Assembly (NCBI GenBank): GCA_013003555.1
Contig: JABDIV010000110.1
Span: 1 to 34,295 of the forward strand
Length of the DNA: 34,295 nucleotides
From: Flavobacteriaceae bacterium
GTDB taxonomy: Bacteria; Bacteroidota; Bacteroidia; Flavobacteriales; Flavobacteriaceae
Reading direction: 5' to 3'
This document shows, piece by piece, positions 1 through 8,083 of this stretch. Under the pieces are notes generated by a model. That model worked only from the letters and a program-made list of their open reading frames with translations, searched no databases and was not told the origin of the DNA. The position numbers and the translations under genes are program-made. Every line of letters starts with the position of its first letter. The stretch's first letter is position 1.

Positions 1-144
1 AAGGACAGGGAGACATTTGATTTAAAAAAACAGGAACTCATGGAAAAATCTGTTTTCCCTGATGGTGACAGCAATTTAAAGGTTTTAGAGCTGCTCGAAA
101 ATTCATTTGACTCAACTTATAAAGAAGCCATGAATCCGAATTAA
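1..144 (+). CDS. C-terminal end of an unrecognised protein (5' truncated)
   Basis: Frame 1 is open from the first base to a TAA at 142-144 and gives 47 residues ending in KEAMNPN. The composition is soluble and charged, rich in K, E, D and L, with no membrane segment, which looks like a genuine protein tail rather than random frame. The next gene lies on the opposite strand and ends only 15 bp away, so the two converge. I do not recognise the family from this fragment and assign no function. The reading frame is well supported; the identity is not. Confidence 0.6.
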   Translation, partial: KDRETFDLKKQELMEKSVFPDGDSNLKVLELLENSFDSTYKEAMNPN

Positions 145-159
145 ACCTATCTCGTAGTT

Positions 160-573
160 TTAATTTTTGGGAGGATTTTTTAAAAAAAATCTGATGACAT
201 CAGCGGTTGATACTATACCGACAACCCGATTATTCTCCAGGATGGGAATTGCCCTGTAATCACCTTGGGCCAACTCCTCTGCGACATCTTCTACTGTAGC
301 ATCAGTGTTTCTAAAATGGGGGTTTGAAGTCATAATATCTTTAACGGACAAATCATTGTAAACGGCATTTTGATCATCTAAGCCCGCTCCTTTAATACGA
401 TACATGAAATCAACAAGGCTTACCATACCAACAAGCTTTTCGTTTCGAACAACCGGAATGTGGTGATGAAATTTCTTTTTTTCATAAATATGCTTAACGT
501 CAATTAGTTTTTGATCAGGAGAAACACAGACGACATTCTTGGTCATAATTTGAGTAATGGGTGTAGATTTCAT
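160..573 (-). CDS. Tandem CBS-domain protein
   Basis: This 137-residue protein is almost entirely a pair of CBS domains, about residues 8-62 and 77-132. Each has the family signature of a short strand, a helix and a hydrophobic strand ending in a G-hydrophobic-V-S-x-x-D step (GMVSLVDF, then GIVSTADV). CBS pairs form a Bateman module that usually binds adenine nucleotides or related ligands. No catalytic, channel or DNA-binding domain is attached, so this is a stand-alone sensor or regulatory subunit whose partner cannot be named. It has no signal peptide and is probably cytosolic. It converges on the gene fragment at the left edge and is divergent from the phasin-like/UbiB operon. The start is the ATG preceding KSTPITQIM. 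Confidence 0.85.
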   Translation of the reverse strand: MKSTPITQIMTKNVVCVSPDQKLIDVKHIYEKKKFHHHIPVVRNEKLVGMVSLVDFMYRIKGAGLDDQNAVYNDLSVKDIMTSNPHFRNTDATVEDVAEELAQGDYRAIPILENNRVVGIVSTADVIRFFLKNPPKN

Positions 574-592
574 AGGTCAAATCATTATACCA

Positions 593-600
593 TAAAGGTA
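593..600 (-). promoter_or_regulatory. Possible -7 box for the CBS-domain gene
   Basis: On the minus strand this reads TACCTTTA, a 7/8 match to the Bacteroidota -7 consensus TAnnTTTG, about 20 nt upstream of the CBS gene start. There is no TTG at the usual distance upstream, so the assignment is weak. Confidence 0.3.
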
Positions 601-715
601 CGATTTATATCGCAAAACGCAGAAGGAATCAAGTATTTCAGTTTACTGACAATAGTCATTTTAAAAAGCGTGGTTTCTCACTAAATTTATAGGTTAAGAC
701 ATAATATTATCATTG

Positions 716-1090
716 ATGAAAACCAAGACCATTTTGGAATTGCTAACCCTTTCAACCAGTTTATATCATCTGGCAAAGGAAACGCAGCTGATTGATCGTT
801 TCAACGAAATTTCAGAAAAAGGAAAAGATGAACTCAATCATTTTGCCACTGAGAAAATCATAGATGACGATGGCAATGAGATGGCATTTATAGATAAGAT
901 CATTTTCAAGACTGCACAGGCGCGGCAAGAGCTTGAAGATAAGATCGAAGAATTGATCGTTAAATTCTATAAAAAGGTGAATATTGCTCATACAGATGAG
1001 ATCCGAGCCTTGAAAGATCAATTAGAGAAATGTGATCAGGCCATCGCGTTGCTTGAAGCGCGTCTAAACCATTTAGAAGTCGATAAATAG
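716..1090 (+). CDS. Phasin-like small helical protein
   Basis: This is a small, probably cytosolic, almost wholly alpha-helical protein of 124 residues. The C-terminal third (AHTDEIRALKDQLEKCDQ and following) is a heptad-like coiled coil with the T-x-E-I-x-A-L-x-x-x-L pattern typical of phasin oligomerisation tails. The N-terminal half is amphipathic. Phasins coat polyhydroxyalkanoate granules or act as helical scaffolds; no polymer synthase is visible here, so a granule role is not claimed. A TTG at 713 is in frame just before the ATG, and I chose the ATG at 716. The next gene, a UbiB-type kinase, starts 1 bp after the stop, which implies tight co-expression and perhaps a physical partnership. 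The phasin call rests on the motif alone. Confidence 0.7.
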   Translation: MKTKTILELLTLSTSLYHLAKETQLIDRFNEISEKGKDELNHFATEKIIDDDGNEMAFIDKIIFKTAQARQELEDKIEELIVKFYKKVNIAHTDEIRALKDQLEKCDQAIALLEARLNHLEVDK

Positions 1091-1091
1091 C

Positions 1092-2798
1092 ATGAGCATC
1101 TTCTTCAATATAGGTCAAAAATACCGATCGATTACCCGATATAACCAGATCCTGAGGGTTCTGATAAAATACGGGTTTGAAGATCTCGTACAACACCTTG
1201 AAGAACGCAAGCGATTTACCTTTTTACGTAAACTTATACCCAAACGCCGAAAGGCTCATGCCCTTCAATTCACCAAATGGGAGAAAATGCGATTGGTGTG
1301 TGAGGAACTGGGTCCAACGTTCGTTAAATTCGGACAGATCTTGAGTAATCGCCCTGATCTTATACCCTTTGAGCTCGTTCTTGAGTTTGAGAAACTTCAG
1401 GACAAGGTACCACCCATGGGCGGAGAATTGGCCGTCGAGGTCACCGAGAGGGAATTGGAGGATACGGTCGAAAATTTATTTGCCTGGTTTGATCATGTCC
1501 CATTTGCATCAGCCTCAGTAGCGCAGGTGCACAAGGTAACCCTGAAATCCGGAAAGCGTGTTGCCCTTAAGATTCAACGACCCGGGATTAAAGAAATAAT
1601 CATAGAGGACATCAAGGTGATGTATACCGTTGCTGAAGTTCTTGAACGTCGTATTCCATCAATTAAAACCTTCGATCCCATCGGTTTGGTCAAGAATTTT
1701 GAATCATCCATTCTTAAAGAATTAGATTTTATAAATGAATCCATAAACGCTCAGCGTTTCTTCAATAATATTCATCTGGATGAAGGTCCGGATCAATTTG
1801 CCTATTCACCTCAGGTTTATCTGGATTTCACAACTGAAAGGATTCTTGCCCTTGAATTTGTATCGGGTATAAAGATTGACAATCTTGATGAGCTCAAGAA
1901 AAAAGAAATAGATCCCAAGATCATCGCCGAGCGATTTAGCATCAGTTTCTATAAACAGGTTTTTGAATATGGGTTCTTTCATGCCGATCCCCATCCAGGT
2001 AATTTACTGGTTTTACCCAACCGACACATCTGCTATCTCGATTTCGGTATGATGGGCAGTATTTTGTCTCGCGATGTTCGCCTGTTCGGTGAATTGTTCA
2101 TCGCCATCACCCGAAAGGATGTGAAAAAAATCATTACGACTTTACAAGATCTGTCGAACACGCCGGTGGTGCGTGACATGCGTGAATTGGAATTCGATAT
2201 CAACGAATTTGTTGAAAAATACTATGTCAGGGATGTACATGACAATGAGATGAGCACAGTCCTGCTTGAATTGAAGGATATTATTGTTAATCACGGTATC
2301 AAGGTGCCTACTCATTTTTATCTTTTTGCTCGTGCCCTGGTGACCATTGAAGGCGTTATAAGCAAGTTAGATCCAAAACAGGATCAATTCGAAATAGTTC
2401 GTCCATATTTATCTAAGAGCGTCTCCAGGAAGTACAATCCCATTCAAATGGGCAAGAAGGTGCTGAATTCGGTATATGAAATGGTTGATTATATGGAAAT
2501 GTTTCCCCGAGACCTTAAAAATGCCGTTCGTAAGATTAATAGCGGCCAAATCAAGGTAGATTTAACCCACAAAGGGATTGACGCGGTTGTTCATACCATG
2601 CGGCGAGTTACAAAACAGGTCGTAACGGCTTTTATTATTGTTGCCTTAATCATCGGTTCTTCCCTATTCATAATATCAGAAATTCCTCCATTATGGAATG
2701 GTATTTCTTCATTTGGTGTTGTTGGTATAATTATGATGGTTTTGTTGGCCTTCGGAATGATTCGGGATATCAACAAAAACGATTACGACAACTGGTAA
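1092..2798 (+). CDS. UbiB/ABC1 (AarF)-family atypical protein kinase
   Basis: This 568-residue membrane-anchored protein of the ABC1/ADCK/UbiB family has all the family hallmarks: the KxGQ element (KFGQ, 79-82), the alanine-rich nucleotide loop (ASASVAQVH, 139-147), the invariant lysine K160, the catalytic-loop motif HADPHPGN (297-304) and the metal-binding DFG (317-319). Two hydrophobic helices lie at the C terminus (about 515-562), as in bacterial UbiB. In quinone-making proteobacteria UbiB supports ubiquinone synthesis, and eukaryotic relatives act on coenzyme Q and lipids. Bacteroidota normally use menaquinone, so the role here is more likely lipid or quinone handling of another kind. The gene starts 1 bp after the phasin-like gene and ends at a bidirectional terminator. 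I give no gene symbol because the pathway is uncertain. Confidence 0.92.
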   Translation: MSIFFNIGQKYRSITRYNQILRVLIKYGFEDLVQHLEERKRFTFLRKLIPKRRKAHALQFTKWEKMRLVCEELGPTFVKFGQILSNRPDLIPFELVLEFEKLQDKVPPMGGELAVEVTERELEDTVENLFAWFDHVPFASASVAQVHKVTLKSGKRVALKIQRPGIKEIIIEDIKVMYTVAEVLERRIPSIKTFDPIGLVKNFESSILKELDFINESINAQRFFNNIHLDEGPDQFAYSPQVYLDFTTERILALEFVSGIKIDNLDELKKKEIDPKIIAERFSISFYKQVFEYGFFHADPHPGNLLVLPNRHICYLDFGMMGSILSRDVRLFGELFIAITRKDVKKIITTLQDLSNTPVVRDMRELEFDINEFVEKYYVRDVHDNEMSTVLLELKDIIVNHGIKVPTHFYLFARALVTIEGVISKLDPKQDQFEIVRPYLSKSVSRKYNPIQMGKKVLNSVYEMVDYMEMFPRDLKNAVRKINSGQIKVDLTHKGIDAVVHTMRRVTKQVVTAFIIVALIIGSSLFIISEIPPLWNGISSFGVVGIIMMVLLAFGMIRDINKNDYDNW

Positions 2799-2807
2799 TA
2801 CCCACAC

Positions 2808-2838
2808 TAAAAAAAGACCTGCTTTCACAGGTCTTTTC
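2808..2838. terminator. Bidirectional intrinsic terminator
   Basis: The hairpin GACCTG (2816-2821), loop CTTTCA, CAGGTC (2828-2833) is preceded by an A-tract and followed by TTTT. It sits between the stops of the converging UbiB gene and the helical-protein gene and can serve both. Confidence 0.85.
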
Positions 2839-2866
2839 CCAATTAATTTTTAAAGTCAATCAACAG

Positions 2867-3475
2867 TTACGATGATGGCTTGCTAAATGCATTCTTGAAA
2901 TGTGTAAAAGCTTCGGAAATTTCACTTTGGAAATATTCCCATTGTGATTCTTCTTCTTTCTTTCCAAATTTAATGTTGAGTTTGTCAATAATTTCCTCGA
3001 ATTCTTGTTTGCCTTTCTCAAATGAGGTTTTCGCAAAGTCTTTCCCCTTTTCAAACTTCGGTTCGAGGATCTCCAACTGTACTTTAAATTTTTCAATCTC
3101 GATCAGCAAGAACGCATACATGCGTGTAATTGCTTCGTTAGTCTTGATCTTAACTTCAAGTTCATGAAGTGCTAACAAAATCTTCTTCTTCTGAGCCAGG
3201 AAGGCTTCTTTAGTTTCTGCTTTTCCCAAAGCGAGCTGTACGCGCAATGTCTCTAATTTGGCATTGATTTCTTCATACGTTTTCTGCCCGGTTTCGATCT
3301 TGATTTTAGCCTCTTCTACTAATGTTTTGAATTTTTTCTTGGCTTCTTCATACTTCTCCTTGACCTCAACCTTTCCTTTGTCGGCTTTAACTTGAAACTC
3401 TTCCAACTCAACAGCGGCATTTCTTAGTTTAACCGCCAAATCGTCAAAAAAATGACCTTTTTCAATAGTTTTCAT
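2867..3475 (-). CDS. Long amphipathic coiled-coil protein
   Basis: About 202 residues, very rich in K, E, A and F, with no predicted beta structure, signal peptide or membrane helix. Repeating patterns such as EVKEKYEEAKKKF, AKIKIETGQKTYEE and FEKGKQEFEEIIDKL suggest long amphipathic helices like those of apolipoproteins, LEA-type or phasin-like proteins. I do not recognise a defined family. I chose the ATG at 3475 (MKTIEKGHFF) over the in-frame ATG at 3499 because a promoter-like site at 3501-3531 would place the transcription start at or beyond the longer start. It converges with the UbiB gene across a shared terminator, and it is the second helical protein in this neighbourhood. A link to UbiB or to membrane or lipid surfaces is inference. 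Confidence 0.75.
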   Translation of the reverse strand: MKTIEKGHFFDDLAVKLRNAAVELEEFQVKADKGKVEVKEKYEEAKKKFKTLVEEAKIKIETGQKTYEEINAKLETLRVQLALGKAETKEAFLAQKKKILLALHELEVKIKTNEAITRMYAFLLIEIEKFKVQLEILEPKFEKGKDFAKTSFEKGKQEFEEIIDKLNIKFGKKEEESQWEYFQSEISEAFTHFKNAFSKPSS

Positions 3476-3500
3476 AATACATTGATTTGAGTTGAACATA

Positions 3501-3531
3501 TAAAGCTAGGAAGAGAATATTGGTTATCCAA
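3501..3531 (-). promoter_or_regulatory. Bacteroidota-type promoter for the coiled-coil gene
   Basis: On the minus strand TTG (3529-3531) is followed after 20 nt by TAGCTTTA (3501-3508), close to the TTG / TAnnTTTG consensus. It favours the translation start at 3475. Confidence 0.5.
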
Positions 3532-3607
3532 TGATTAATGTCAGGTTCAGAGTATTAATTCGAAAAAAAAATCGAAAAATTGATGCCATCGGATTTAAAC
3601 CAAGTGT

Positions 3608-4765
3608 TTAGCCCTTTGAGTGATTTTGGAAGAAGAAAAACAGGCATGCCATCAATCCAAGAATAATGGCCAGCGTATTAAACATCTGCTGATGATTAAA
3701 GATCTCAAGCAAAGGTAACAAGATTAGTGGCGAAAGAAACTGTCCCATGAACCAAAAGGTCGTAAGACGACCTATTTCACGGCCTCTGATCTCCAAGGGC
3801 GCTAATTGCATTACCCAGACATTGGCATTTGGGATTAATAGACCCATTCCCAAACCACTAAACAACATCCCCAGCATAATCAAGAGCAGGTTGTTTCCGA
3901 AAGCAATACAAACATATGCCACAGCCATAAGGAAATAGCCCATCGCAAAAAGCTTTGAAAAGTCGAATTTCGCCTTCAATCTTCCGAAACTGAAGGAGGA
4001 GATCGCCGAAAAAAAGGTGCTGCTTGCAATCACTAACCCAATGGCCGTATTCGACTCCATTCCAATATCCTTTAGATGGAAGGGAATCTGAATTGGTATA
4101 ATGAAGAATAGAATCCACATAAGCATGACATTGATAAACACAAACCAAATCAGTTTAGGGGATTTGGCCTTGCTAATTTCCCTGTGCTTCTCTTCGGAAT
4201 CCAAAGCGGGTTCTCTGAGGAACATATAGGCCAGCGGGAGTACTATCAAAGAGGATACATAAATCAAAAAGGGAATACGCCAGTTCATGTCGGCCAGTAT
4301 TCCACCTAATGAAACAAAGACGATCCCTGCAAGTGACATGAATGCAATTTGAATTCCGGCAAATTGCTGCCGGGCTTGCCCTTTGTAGTAATCGGCAATA
4401 AGTGTTGTTGCTATGGTCATCGTGAATCCAACACAAATTCCCAAAATGGCACGTCCGGCCAAAATGAGATACAGATCCTTTAACCAATAACCTGAACTGC
4501 CTGCTATGGCATAGAGCACTAAGATGGGTCCTATCAATTTCAAGCGACCGAATTTATCGATGACCGGACCCGCGATCATAGCGCTCAATGCAATGAATAA
4601 GGCGGGGAATGATAAGGCCATTTTGACCAATTGCTCACCATTTGGATTATCCTTATAATCAATTGCCATGTCTGGCAGCGAAGCCGATATGGTGAGCATC
4701 GACATAATGGTCAGACTGCTTACAAGCAGTAAGGTTAATTTGGTCGGTTTCGAATTTACATCCAT
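3608..4765 (-). CDS. MFS transporter, 12 transmembrane segments
   Basis: The 385-residue protein has twelve hydrophobic helices and the major facilitator motif A between helices 2 and 3 (GPVIDKFGRLKL, matching G-x3-D-x-x-G-R). A polar loop around residues 190-205 separates the two six-helix halves. The N-terminal half resembles drug/H+ antiporters of the DHA1 type, so export by proton antiport is more likely than uptake, but the substrate cannot be read from sequence. It starts 6 bp downstream of the sulfotransferase gene and is the last gene of a three-gene operon that begins with an arylsulfotransferase-like lipoprotein. I infer that it may move a sulfated product or its acceptor across the inner membrane. 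An unrelated drug-efflux role is the main alternative. Confidence 0.88.
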   Translation of the reverse strand: MDVNSKPTKLTLLLVSSLTIMSMLTISASLPDMAIDYKDNPNGEQLVKMALSFPALFIALSAMIAGPVIDKFGRLKLIGPILVLYAIAGSSGYWLKDLYLILAGRAILGICVGFTMTIATTLIADYYKGQARQQFAGIQIAFMSLAGIVFVSLGGILADMNWRIPFLIYVSSLIVLPLAYMFLREPALDSEEKHREISKAKSPKLIWFVFINVMLMWILFFIIPIQIPFHLKDIGMESNTAIGLVIASSTFFSAISSFSFGRLKAKFDFSKLFAMGYFLMAVAYVCIAFGNNLLLIMLGMLFSGLGMGLLIPNANVWVMQLAPLEIRGREIGRLTTFWFMGQFLSPLILLPLLEIFNHQQMFNTLAIILGLMACLFFFFQNHSKG

Positions 4766-4771
4766 AGAGCT

Positions 4772-5452
4772 CTAAACCATTTGGCCTTTCATGAGCTTTG
4801 GAAGCATTTCCTTGAAATTTTCCTTCTTGTTCAGATGAGGCAGCGGTTCTGCCGGTTCGGGAACTCCGAGAAATTTACAAAGCGGACCCCAGCCGTCTCT
4901 CACATCATATACGAGAAGTTTATCGGCAGGCACCGAGGCTTTTACATCTTCAATATGACCTTCCCAATACTGTCGTGCATAGTCCTTGTCCTCAAACTTA
5001 TTATGCAACCGGTCAGCAAAAAAAGTACGTTTAAAAAACTTGATAACCTTTACAACTTTACGGACCCGGGCATTAAATAACAGCTTAGTCAACATCTTGA
5101 TTTTTTCACCAGCGGTTTGAGGGCCTGCTCTAAAAACCGTGTTATCAACACTTTTATACCAGGAGTCGAAATCACGTATCGTGAGGATCACCTTGGCATC
5201 CGGATAACGCTTCATATGTTCCTTATACCAGGGATATCCCGGAAAATCGACTGTGGCATCAAAACCATCATAAAGAGCGTCCCAGTCGGTATCACCGGTC
5301 GCATCTAACTGTTCCCAATATTTCAGTCGAACCGGATTAACCAGCAGTTCTTTCATATGATATACACGATTATAACCCAGGGTTTCAAGGCTTCTCTTCA
5401 GTGTCGTCGTTCCTGTTCTCGGGCACCCGGCCCCTATTATTTTTATTGACAT
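4772..5452 (-). CDS. PAPS-type sulfotransferase, Sulfotransfer_4-like
   Basis: This 226-residue cytosolic protein opens with a 5'-phosphosulfate-binding loop (GAGCPRTGTTTLKRSL, residues 7-22). A second motif, VILTIRDFDSWYKSV (88-102), supplies the arginine (R93) and serine (S101) expected to contact the 3'-phosphate of PAPS. The C-terminal GWGPLCKFLGVPEPAEPLPH block is characteristic of the compact Sulfotransfer_4 family. Enzymes of this fold transfer a sulfuryl group from PAPS to a hydroxyl or amine; the acceptor is unknown. There is no signal peptide. It lies 26 bp downstream of an arylsulfotransferase-like lipoprotein gene and 6 bp upstream of an MFS gene, almost certainly in one transcript. 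No PAPS-synthesis genes are in the window. Confidence 0.88.
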   Translation of the reverse strand: MSIKIIGAGCPRTGTTTLKRSLETLGYNRVYHMKELLVNPVRLKYWEQLDATGDTDWDALYDGFDATVDFPGYPWYKEHMKRYPDAKVILTIRDFDSWYKSVDNTVFRAGPQTAGEKIKMLTKLLFNARVRKVVKVIKFFKRTFFADRLHNKFEDKDYARQYWEGHIEDVKASVPADKLLVYDVRDGWGPLCKFLGVPEPAEPLPHLNKKENFKEMLPKLMKGQMV

Positions 5453-5478
5453 GATCTTAGCTTTTATTTGTTGATTTA

Positions 5479-7131
5479 TTACTGATTATTCTCTTCTGAC
5501 GGTGGCGGTGGCGGAGGTGGCGGCATCTCAAATACAAATGGGGTTGGTTGAGGATCAATTGGTTTGAGTTCCTTCCCTGAAAATGCTTTATGATCTGTGC
5601 CATAATGCGTTGCTCTGAACTGGCCGAATAAAAATGGCCCTGTTGGTTGCGAAGCAGTCCCGTCAGGAAGCTTATAGCCATCCATATATGGATTCCAGTA
5701 TTCCCATACGATTTCCCCTTCTGTTGTAACTTCAAAAAATCTGCCCTTTGCTCCTGAACAGATCAAGGTATTCCCGTTTGGTAATCGCTGTGCGCCTGAA
5801 ACGAATGCCGAATAAAAGGAGTACTTATCGGGAGCCATATAGGTCCATTCGGTTTCAGTTGGTCCGTAGGGTTCACCTTCTTTGAGTTCATAAGTTCCAT
5901 CTGATTTCAACGGCGTTTTGATTTGGTAAACGGCACTATAGTTACCAACGTCTCCAACCGCGACCTGAGGATCGGGAGATTTGGCCTGCATGATAGCTGC
6001 CCAAACGTTTGGTAGTTTACTGTTTGGGTCTGGAATATCATTATTAAACACCATTAATTGGCCTGCTCCGGGATAACCTTCCGGAATCCATTTAACATCA
6101 TGTTGCCCATGCAGTCTTAATTCTCCTTCTTTCTCAAGTCCGTAATTTGCAGAATTACCCCAGCGGTAAAGTAAATCCCCAGCTGCACCCTTCGCCTCTT
6201 CAGTTGAAATACTGTGATCAATTATAAATATTTCCCCCAGGCCCGGTGAACTTACAGCGATTTGATCGAGGTCGGCATTGTATGAAACGGCGTTGCAGTG
6301 CACGATATCAGAATCCCAATTATCTACAGTCGCATTCGAGGTGGTCATTCCACCTTTTATCATCTGCTCAATCTGTTCAGCAGTTATTGGCGGACCAGCT
6401 TCACCATGAAGATTAATATTTATCTTCCCCGGATTGTCAGCAAGCACACCATAATTTGCCTTCGTTGAATCGTTGTCCTGAATGATATGATCCCACATGC
6501 GCCATTCCCAAACAATTTCACCGCCTTCGGGTTTTGTCGGTTTGATCTCTATAATCTTATCGGGCCATATTCCTGCTTTGGCCGTATAATTCGGATCGCG
6601 ACCAGCAGCAACAGCCTCTTCAAAGGGAATAACTTCATAAGAGATGGCCAGCACATTCCCGTTGGGCAATGGTTCAATATCATGGTGAGTGAGTTCGGTT
6701 TCTGTGGCATACTCGAAATCCCAGAGCATATTTCCATCCCAATCGTATTCGCGAATGCGTCCTGCCTGTCCTCCCGCTGCGAAGGTTGGAAAGTCAATAT
6801 CACGCTGGAGACTCAGTAAATGTCCATTATCGAGCAGGTAAGCCTGCATACTGTTAAGATCATGTTGCCACTCATGAACCACTTCACCATCCAAATTAAT
6901 CAGTACTGTTTTAGTACTAGCCGAAGGTTGGAACATCACATATCCCGGAGTTGCTTTTTCAGTTTTAGTAATCAGACCCCGCTTGGCTGTCACGCCGGTA
7001 ATGCTTCGGGTGTCTTCGGGCTTCCATTCTTTAATGGCCACAGGTTCTGCCGGCTCAACCTTCGGCTCGGTCTTACAAGCGAAGGACAGAATAATCAGGG
7101 CAAGAAATAATAAAATGTTACGGATTTTCAT
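5479..7131 (-). CDS. Arylsulfotransferase (ASST)-like lipoprotein
   Basis: The 550-residue precursor has a lipoprotein signal peptide ending in LSFAC (C19), so it is anchored in the envelope. The rest is a beta-propeller-like repeat of short W/D/G-rich blades (for example DGEVVHEWQHDLN, PNGNVLAISYE, LPNGNTLICSG), as in PAPS-independent ASST enzymes. Those enzymes move sulfate from one phenolic ester to another through a transient sulfohistidine. Candidate active-site histidines are H149/H150 (LTHHDIEPL), H278 (DIVHCN), H341/H344 (LHGQHDVKW) and H509; I cannot say which is catalytic. The protein ends in eight consecutive prolines followed by SEENNQ, an odd flexible tail. It is the first gene of the operon with the PAPS sulfotransferase and MFS genes. 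A non-catalytic propeller is possible. Confidence 0.8.
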   Translation of the reverse strand: MKIRNILLFLALIILSFACKTEPKVEPAEPVAIKEWKPEDTRSITGVTAKRGLITKTEKATPGYVMFQPSASTKTVLINLDGEVVHEWQHDLNSMQAYLLDNGHLLSLQRDIDFPTFAAGGQAGRIREYDWDGNMLWDFEYATETELTHHDIEPLPNGNVLAISYEVIPFEEAVAAGRDPNYTAKAGIWPDKIIEIKPTKPEGGEIVWEWRMWDHIIQDNDSTKANYGVLADNPGKININLHGEAGPPITAEQIEQMIKGGMTTSNATVDNWDSDIVHCNAVSYNADLDQIAVSSPGLGEIFIIDHSISTEEAKGAAGDLLYRWGNSANYGLEKEGELRLHGQHDVKWIPEGYPGAGQLMVFNNDIPDPNSKLPNVWAAIMQAKSPDPQVAVGDVGNYSAVYQIKTPLKSDGTYELKEGEPYGPTETEWTYMAPDKYSFYSAFVSGAQRLPNGNTLICSGAKGRFFEVTTEGEIVWEYWNPYMDGYKLPDGTASQPTGPFLFGQFRATHYGTDHKAFSGKELKPIDPQPTPFVFEMPPPPPPPPSEENNQ

Positions 7132-7495
7132 AATGATTGGTTGTTTTATAGCAAGTGAATTTGAAAATTTCGATTTGATTTCGTTTCGGAAGGAAGATTT
7201 CTTACAATAGGATAAGTGGAAGCATCAGGAAAGGGAAACAGCGCAATGCCACGGCCTTCAAAAGTTTGGAGCCCTTTGATGAACTGATTTATCATGGTTG
7301 GTCAATAGTGTTCGACACTAAAGATAGGAAAAATCCTTTTTGGTTGATAACCACGTTAAGATATGTCTCTAATTAATATCCATAAATCGAGAGGCTTTAT
7401 TCCAACGCCTGCAGCCATCATTTAATCCCGGATTAGAACTGAAAATTTGTAACTTAGTCATCCTTCTTAAGACCAACCAATAAACAACCAAAACT
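7132..7495. other. Divergent intergenic region with small inverted repeat
   Basis: These 364 bp separate the sulfotransfer operon (leftward) from the lemA operon (rightward) and must hold both promoters. I see no convincing ORF. A 15-nt inverted repeat, TAGTGT-TCG-ACACTA, lies at 7306-7320 and could be an operator. AAAATTTG at 7442-7449, followed by TAACTT, resembles a -7 box for lemA, but no TTG is correctly placed upstream of it. Confidence 0.4.
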
Positions 7496-8056
7496 ATGGG
7501 AACATTTTATTTTCTTCTCGGATTGATCGCGGTGATCGTCTTCATTATGATTGGTATTTTCAATCGTTTTGCCAAAAATCGTAATATGGTTCAGGATGCC
7601 TGGAGCAATATCGATGTAGCGCTTAAACGTCGTTATGATCTTATTCCGAATCTAGTGGAAACCGTTAAAGGCTATGCCAAACATGAGAAAACTACTTTTG
7701 AGGAAGTGATCAACGCCCGCAACCGGGCCATGCAGGTTCCTCAGGGCGATATCAGCGGACAAATCAAGGCCGAAAATCAATTGCAACAAACCCTCAGAAG
7801 TATTTTTGCCCTTGCTGAAGACTATCCTGACCTGAAAGCGAATGAAAACTTCAAAGATCTTCAGGATAAACTCAATTTAATCGAAGAAAACCTTGAAAGA
7901 AGTCGGCGTTACTACAACGGAACAGTTCGGGAAAATAACACCTATGGAGAAACTTTTCCTGCGGTAATGTTTGCCGGCATGTTGAAATATCAACGCTATG
8001 ACTTCTTCGAAACCGACGAGGCGAGCCGAGAGAATATTAAAGTTGACTTTTCATAA
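7496..8056 (+). CDS. lemA: LemA family membrane protein
   Basis: 186 residues with one N-terminal transmembrane helix (about residues 4-22), followed by the typical LemA helical body: NMVQDAWSNIDVALKRRYDLIPNLV in two blocks (30-54), then VKGYAKHE, the INARNRAM helix and the LEENLERSRRYYNGTVREN region near the end. The length matches the family. LemA proteins have an extracytoplasmic N terminus and a cytoplasmic helical bundle; their molecular function remains poorly defined. It is followed after 27 bp by a DUF2207 membrane protein in the same direction, a pairing common in bacteria and likely one transcript. The start ATG at 7496 follows an A-rich leader without a strong Shine-Dalgarno, as is usual in Bacteroidota. 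Confidence 0.93.
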   Translation: MGTFYFLLGLIAVIVFIMIGIFNRFAKNRNMVQDAWSNIDVALKRRYDLIPNLVETVKGYAKHEKTTFEEVINARNRAMQVPQGDISGQIKAENQLQQTLRSIFALAEDYPDLKANENFKDLQDKLNLIEENLERSRRYYNGTVRENNTYGETFPAVMFAGMLKYQRYDFFETDEASRENIKVDFS

Positions 8057-8083
8057 TTAGGGCAGAAAAACATCTTCGGTTCT

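Noticed and set aside
4173-4487. 104-residue minus-strand frame inside the MFS gene
   Set aside because: It is an alternative frame of a clear 12-TM transporter, with histidine- and cysteine-rich nonsense composition.
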